From Neolewinella xylanilytica (lineage in GTDB: Bacteria; Bacteroidota; Bacteroidia; Chitinophagales; Saprospiraceae), in the NCBI RefSeq assembly GCF_002934605.1, contig NZ_PTJC01000006.1, forward strand, positions 1,612,001 through 1,676,000: 64,000 bases of DNA, read 5' to 3'. The translations under genes and the position numbers were made by a program. Below, in pieces: positions 60,402 through 64,000 of this stretch; the stretch's first letter is position 1; the number at the start of each line of letters is the position of its first letter. The notes beneath the pieces were generated by a model. That model saw only the letters and a program-made list of their open reading frames with translations. It had not been told where the DNA came from and did no database searches.

Positions 60402-61924
60402 TCTGTAAGTACGGAAACGCGTGCGTTCAATTGGGAACGAAGGTCGTCGGCCTGTCCGAGGTATTTCTCCACGTAAGGAAGCAAGGCCGTCAGGTGTTCG
60501 AGGCGCCGGGTATCCGGTGCCTTTGTTATCGCGTCAGATAGAAAGGTGCGGGCGCGTTCACGGGCCGCGGGGAAATCACCGACCCCCCGCAGGGCCTTCA
60601 GGACCACGATCCGGTAGCGGGTGCCTACGCTGAGTCGAAGGATCGCGTCCAACATGGGTAGCGGGTCGGCACAGGTCAGGGACCGCATGCCCAAAAGATT
60701 CAGTACTTCGACGTAGACCTTATCGAAAGGAGATCGCAGCAAGTCTCGCAAACGATGTTCGACGGGACCGGGGAGGGTGCCGGAAAATTCGGGCTGCTGC
60801 ACCAACACCTTCATCTGTAGCAGGGCGTTGCGTTGCAACCGGGGCTCGGGCCGGTCGAGATAGGCTGCGATAATTCGAAGGGCCTCCCCTGGAGGCGTGG
60901 TGCGGACGAGCGTCGTCCACCCGGGTTCCAGCTGCTGGGGCCAGTTGACCGGCGGCACATCCAGGAATTCCGGGGCGGCCGCGCGGCGGTTCATGGCTTC
61001 CAGGTTTATGGGTTCGGTGGATAACCGGTTGGTGGTCCGAAGAAGGATATCCAAATGGTGGTACGCTTTTTCGGCCTCGAATGCACGGAGCAGTAAAGGG
61101 CGTATGTCTTTGTCCTGGAGCCTGATACCGTAGAATACCCGAAGAATAGATTCGGATAGATAGGCGTGGTCGGCCAGGAGTTCCCGCGCGAAATCGAGGG
61201 TGGTTTTTCCGGGTACACCATCCATATATTTCAGGACCGCGGGTAGATCGTCTTCGGAAATATTACCGGACCGGTAGACGGCAGCGATGCGCACCAAATC
61301 GGCCGCGTTTTGGAAATACCGGAGTCCGAAGAGTAGGTGGCGGGTATAAGGGTGACGTCCTTCCCGTTCGAGTTCGGCCAGGAGGAATTGTCGGGCCGAG
61401 GGCGTGCCGAGGGTTCCCAGCAAGCGGTACGCCTCGGCCACCGAACCGAGGGTAGGTGCCGCGACTAACGCAAGCAAATACGGTTCGAGGTAAGCCGCGG
61501 CCTGGTTGCGAAACAGGGTATGGTCTTCCCCGGTGGCGCGAGAGAGCATCCGGTTCCGCAATACCGGATCGGGGTGGAACAGTTCCCGCCAGTGTCCTTG
61601 CTCGGCCCAGTAGCCGGGGGCGCCGGTCACTGACTCTGGGGTAAATTCAGTGGCAAAAAAGGCGCTCAGCGGAAGTAGGGGAGCTGGGGCATTAGCGGTT
61701 GTAAGGTAGGCTTCCGCCCAGAAGGGTAAGAGCTTGCAGAGATCCTCAAAGTAGGCCTTCACCGTGGGCCAGTCGTGGCCGTAAGTTAGCTGGTATACGG
61801 AGTCGGGCAGGCCCTCCAGCGGGGTGCCGATAATGGATATCCGGCCATTTTCGTCGAAAGTGATCGTAAAGGTGGCATCACCGTAACGGGTAGCCAGCGT
61901 GAATCGATGGGTGGAAGTTTTCAT
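60398..61924 (-). CDS. Unassigned 508-residue protein, helical-repeat-like, in MoxR/vWA operon
   Basis: 508 residues with no signal peptide or TM segment. The first 35 residues look like a small beta-sheet (HRFTLATRYGDATFTITFDE). From about residue 150 on, the sequence is rich in Leu/Ala helices with repeating Arg-Leu patterns (LVRIAAVYRSGNISEDDLPA, LLQMKVLVQQPEFSGTLPGP, LRSPFDKVYVEVLNLLGM, RYRIVVLKALRGVGDFPAAR), suggestive of HEAT/ARM-type helical repeats. I do not recognise a family. It lies 28 bp after the DUF2201/vWA gene and overlaps the oxidoreductase start by 4 bp, so it is probably a scaffold for the MoxR/vWA pair. Confidence 0.7.
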   Translation of the reverse strand: MKTSTHRFTLATRYGDATFTITFDENGRISIIGTPLEGLPDSVYQLTYGHDWPTVKAYFEDLCKLLPFWAEAYLTTANAPAPLLPLSAFFATEFTPESVTGAPGYWAEQGHWRELFHPDPVLRNRMLSRATGEDHTLFRNQAAAYLEPYLLALVAAPTLGSVAEAYRLLGTLGTPSARQFLLAELEREGRHPYTRHLLFGLRYFQNAADLVRIAAVYRSGNISEDDLPAVLKYMDGVPGKTTLDFARELLADHAYLSESILRVFYGIRLQDKDIRPLLLRAFEAEKAYHHLDILLRTTNRLSTEPINLEAMNRRAAAPEFLDVPPVNWPQQLEPGWTTLVRTTPPGEALRIIAAYLDRPEPRLQRNALLQMKVLVQQPEFSGTLPGPVEHRLRDLLRSPFDKVYVEVLNLLGMRSLTCADPLPMLDAILRLSVGTRYRIVVLKALRGVGDFPAARERARTFLSDAITKAPDTRRLEHLTALLPYVEKYLGQADDLRSQLNARVSVLTD

Positions 61925-61952
61925 CTCCTGTTTACAACCGGGCAGGGGACGA

Positions 61953-63182
61953 TTAGATTACTACGACCTGATCGGGGGTGAAGGGGGGATTGGGGGGGAG
62001 GGCGTACGATTCCGCCTGACCAAGGATGGCAAAGACCAGCGGAAGCCGGGGAGCCACGGCCGGGTACGCCGTCAAGCCATCCGTGATCACCAGTACGGTA
62101 TCGGGAATCGGTTGCAAGTTGACTGCCGCCTCGATGCCGCGCCGCAGGTCCGTTCCGCTCCCGCCGGGCAAATAGTTGATCCGGAATGCTTCCCGTTCCG
62201 AAACGAGGCGTACCGGTTCGTAATCCTTTACATCACAGGGGATCATCGTCACCGGCGCATCGAACTGTCGGATGATGGCCGCTATTTCGGTTAGCGCGCG
62301 TTGGAGGTCCGCGTCATCCATGGAAGCGGAGGTGTCCACGACCACGGCGATGTGCGGGCTGCGGGTTCCGGATAGGGCGGGAGGGAGTACCGGATGGTAT
62401 ACCGACTGCCGGCGGTGGGCACGCCCGTAGGAATAATCCGTCTTGGCGCCCTGCCCCTTACGGACGGCCAGGCTCATCCGGTGGCGTAACCGCTGCCGCC
62501 AGTTGACCCGGCTACCCAAAACGCTACGGGCCCACGCCCGCCACGCTTCCGGAATGCCGGCCTGATCCGCCTCCCGGGTGAGCCGGGCAACCTCCCGCCG
62601 CACCAGTTCTTCGTCCAGCGGTGCTAGGCGTTGCTCGCCCCCGGCTTCCCACGGCCGGATGCGCCCGTGTACCCCACTGCCCTCATCAATCGGAAACTGG
62701 GCAGCGGAGGGCACCGCGTCGATGCGGCGGTAGTAGTATTCCGCCAGTTGGCCGGTCTCCAGGTCCATCGCTTCGGGGAAGCGGCCGGGGTAGGCCGCCG
62801 GCATCCGTAGCCCCGCCCACTTCGCGTCGTTGATCTCCAGATCGCAGGCAATGTTCCAACGCCGTTCCGGCTCAGCGCCTACGATGCCCAGGGTTTCGGC
62901 CCGGTCGCCGTGCCGGCGCAGCAAGTGGCTGATCTCGTGGACCCACAAAAATCCGAGTTCGGCGAGCGCGTCCAGCCGAGCGCGTCCGCCACCGATGCGG
63001 CGTACCGCATCCGGATTCCAGTAGATGTTGTAGTGTCGGTCTATGGCGGCGACCTTCACCTGGTCCGTTACCACGATGCGGCAGCGAAACAGGGCGGGGG
63101 CAAACCACGGGAGCCGCTCGGCCGCGTAGGCTCGCGCGAAGCGCAGGTCTTCCAGTAGGCTCCCGGTTTCAGGCGAGGACAT
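61953..63182 (-). CDS. DUF2201 putative metallopeptidase plus vWA domain protein
   Basis: 409 residues. The N-terminal half is the DUF2201 metallopeptidase-like domain, with HEISH (residues 82-86; an HExxH zinc motif) and a downstream acidic stretch (CDLEINDAKW). The C-terminal half is a von Willebrand A domain with an intact MIDAS: VVDTSASMDD (Asp283, Ser285, Ser287), GGSGTDLRRG and VITDGLTAYP. This domain pair is known as the partner of MoxR AAA+ ATPases. Its start overlaps the end of the MoxR gene by 14 bp. The product is likely a MoxR client or adaptor that acts on other proteins or complexes; substrate unknown. Confidence 0.92.
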   Translation of the reverse strand: MSSPETGSLLEDLRFARAYAAERLPWFAPALFRCRIVVTDQVKVAAIDRHYNIYWNPDAVRRIGGGRARLDALAELGFLWVHEISHLLRRHGDRAETLGIVGAEPERRWNIACDLEINDAKWAGLRMPAAYPGRFPEAMDLETGQLAEYYYRRIDAVPSAAQFPIDEGSGVHGRIRPWEAGGEQRLAPLDEELVRREVARLTREADQAGIPEAWRAWARSVLGSRVNWRQRLRHRMSLAVRKGQGAKTDYSYGRAHRRQSVYHPVLPPALSGTRSPHIAVVVDTSASMDDADLQRALTEIAAIIRQFDAPVTMIPCDVKDYEPVRLVSEREAFRINYLPGGSGTDLRRGIEAAVNLQPIPDTVLVITDGLTAYPAVAPRLPLVFAILGQAESYALPPNPPFTPDQVVVI

Positions 63183-64000
63183 CCACGAATTCCTTGAAGG
63201 TGACGTCGCTAAACAGCTTCGCTATTTCCTCCATGGCCTGACCACGTCCCGCGTCGTCGTCGGTGGCGGCCAGGCGGCTCACCCAGCCCGCCCGGGCCAG
63301 GTCGCGAAGGGAAACGAAGATCACGTCCCGCCGGCCAAGTTCGAAGACTTTGTCCACCAAGGACAAGTACACCAGTGAGTAATCCAAAAAGGGCGGCCGG
63401 TCAAAGGCTGCGATTAGCCTGTTGTTCAAACTGTAAAACAGAACGTATAGCTCGCTGTCGTCCAAATCGTTAAGGTCTATGCCTTCTTGCTTCGATAGAA
63501 TATCTTCGGGGTCGGGGATACGCAGTCGGTTCAGGTATTCCAGGAAGGGTAGGGCGGTGGCTTCGCCCAGGCATCCGGCCATCAGTTCCAGGAGTACCGT
63601 TTGAGCGGTAATATCCTCGGAACCCGGGCGATAGCCCAGAACGTCACACGAAGCCAGCAGGGCGGCGGCGAAGTCCCAGGTTCGGGGACTGGCGAAACCA
63701 TAAGGGTTTTCTTCCGGGTCGCTGTGCAGCGCCGTTCGGCTCAGGCGCAGGAAGCCGGCGATTTTGACCTTCCATGCCGGTAGCCGGTTCCGGTGGTCAT
63801 TCCGGTCGATCTCCGGCAATTCACCCTTGTTCCAGCCTTCGGTGAGCGACCGGATGTAGAGGGATTCCGGGATGGCCCAGTTTAGGTGGACGAAGCGGTT
63901 GCGCAGCGGCGGGGATAGCTCCCAACCGCCGATCATGAGGTCGGGTGGGTTCGCCGCGGCGACGATCCGCACCCGTTCCGGAAGTTCGCGAAAACCCACC
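63169..64000 (-). CDS. MoxR-family AAA+ ATPase (C-terminal part only)
   Basis: The 5' end is beyond the right edge; about 276 C-terminal residues remain. VRIVAAANPPDLMIGGW is the sensor-1 region and LSPPLRNRFVHLNW carries the arginine-finger position of MoxR ATPases, followed by an all-helical lid and a C-terminal extension (FDVTFKEFVDVLA-like end with SDVTFKEFVDVL). The Walker A and B motifs are outside the window. MoxR ATPases work with vWA proteins as chaperones that insert cofactors or activate complexes. The stop overlaps the DUF2201/vWA start by 14 bp, so the two are translationally coupled. Confidence 0.88.
   Translation of the reverse strand, partial: VGFRELPERVRIVAAANPPDLMIGGWELSPPLRNRFVHLNWAIPESLYIRSLTEGWNKGELPEIDRNDHRNRLPAWKVKIAGFLRLSRTALHSDPEENPYGFASPRTWDFAAALLASCDVLGYRPGSEDITAQTVLLELMAGCLGEATALPFLEYLNRLRIPDPEDILSKQEGIDLNDLDDSELYVLFYSLNNRLIAAFDRPPFLDYSLVYLSLVDKVFELGRRDVIFVSLRDLARAGWVSRLAATDDDAGRGQAMEEIAKLFSDVTFKEFVDVLA

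Overview
The window is a moderately GC-rich chromosomal segment from a Bacteroidota bacterium, most likely of the Lewinella/Saprospiraceae type. The signs are: three proteins with a type A and one with a type B (gliding-motility-associated) type IX secretion C-terminal domain; GLPGLI-family proteins; a Bacteroidota outer-membrane beta-barrel receptor; many Cys-lipidated signal peptides; scarce Shine-Dalgarno sequences; and TAnnTTTG-type -7 promoter elements in front of several genes. The genus assignment is inference. No rRNA, prophage, CRISPR array or intact insertion sequence was seen. Two tRNAs are present, Arg(CCT) and Gly(GCC).

Layout. 0-6.5 kb: a PhzF-like gene cut by the edge, a LytTR regulator, an exonuclease, an MFS transporter, a STAS protein, RNase Z, a DUF1080 protein, glycerate kinase and MsrB. 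6.5-10.5 kb: tRNA-Arg, then three tandem paralogous T9SS cargo genes with near-constant C-termini, divergent N-termini and a shared palindromic promoter-proximal element. 10.5-13.7 kb: a secreted duplicated-domain protein, a Nudix-like remnant, a GT39-like membrane protein, tRNA-Gly and an array of short direct and inverted repeats. 13.7-20.3 kb: two GLPGLI proteins and an outer-membrane receptor, divergent from a histidine kinase/response regulator pair that probably controls them. 20.3-24.9 kb: NifU-like, RsmE, DUF4159, CotH-like, phosphatase and OMP genes. 25-29.8 kb: ilvD-ilvB-ilvN and an enoyl-CoA hydratase, without ilvC. 29.9-36 kb: FKBP lipoprotein, NrnA-like phosphoesterase, Ndk, a heptose-phosphate kinase, MscS and a small stress-type cluster. 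36-46.5 kb: membrane proteins, SixA-like phosphatase, PrfA, a YrdC-like protein, a PKD/T9SS-B protein, small enzymes, FolK and a deoxynucleoside kinase. 46.5-57.2 kb: PlsB-like acyltransferase, EngB, IF-3, ClpC, a LysM protein and SMC. 57.2-64 kb: a REP-like hairpin cluster, then a tightly packed minus-strand operon of MoxR AAA+ ATPase, DUF2201 metallopeptidase-like/vWA protein, a 508-residue unassigned protein, a PYROXD2-like FAD oxidoreductase and an APC permease.

Most interesting. (1) The MoxR/DUF2201-vWA operon at the right edge, with an unassigned helical-repeat-like partner. (2) The T9SS cargo tandem, whose upstream regions each keep a palindromic hexamer of different sequence (GTCGAC, GCCGGC, GGTACC) in an otherwise conserved context, two of them followed by a perfect inverted repeat. 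(3) The repeat array at 13.4-13.7 kb. (4) Five convergent gene pairs whose coding ends overlap by 12 to 72 bp. All functional calls are by motif recognition; no database search was run.
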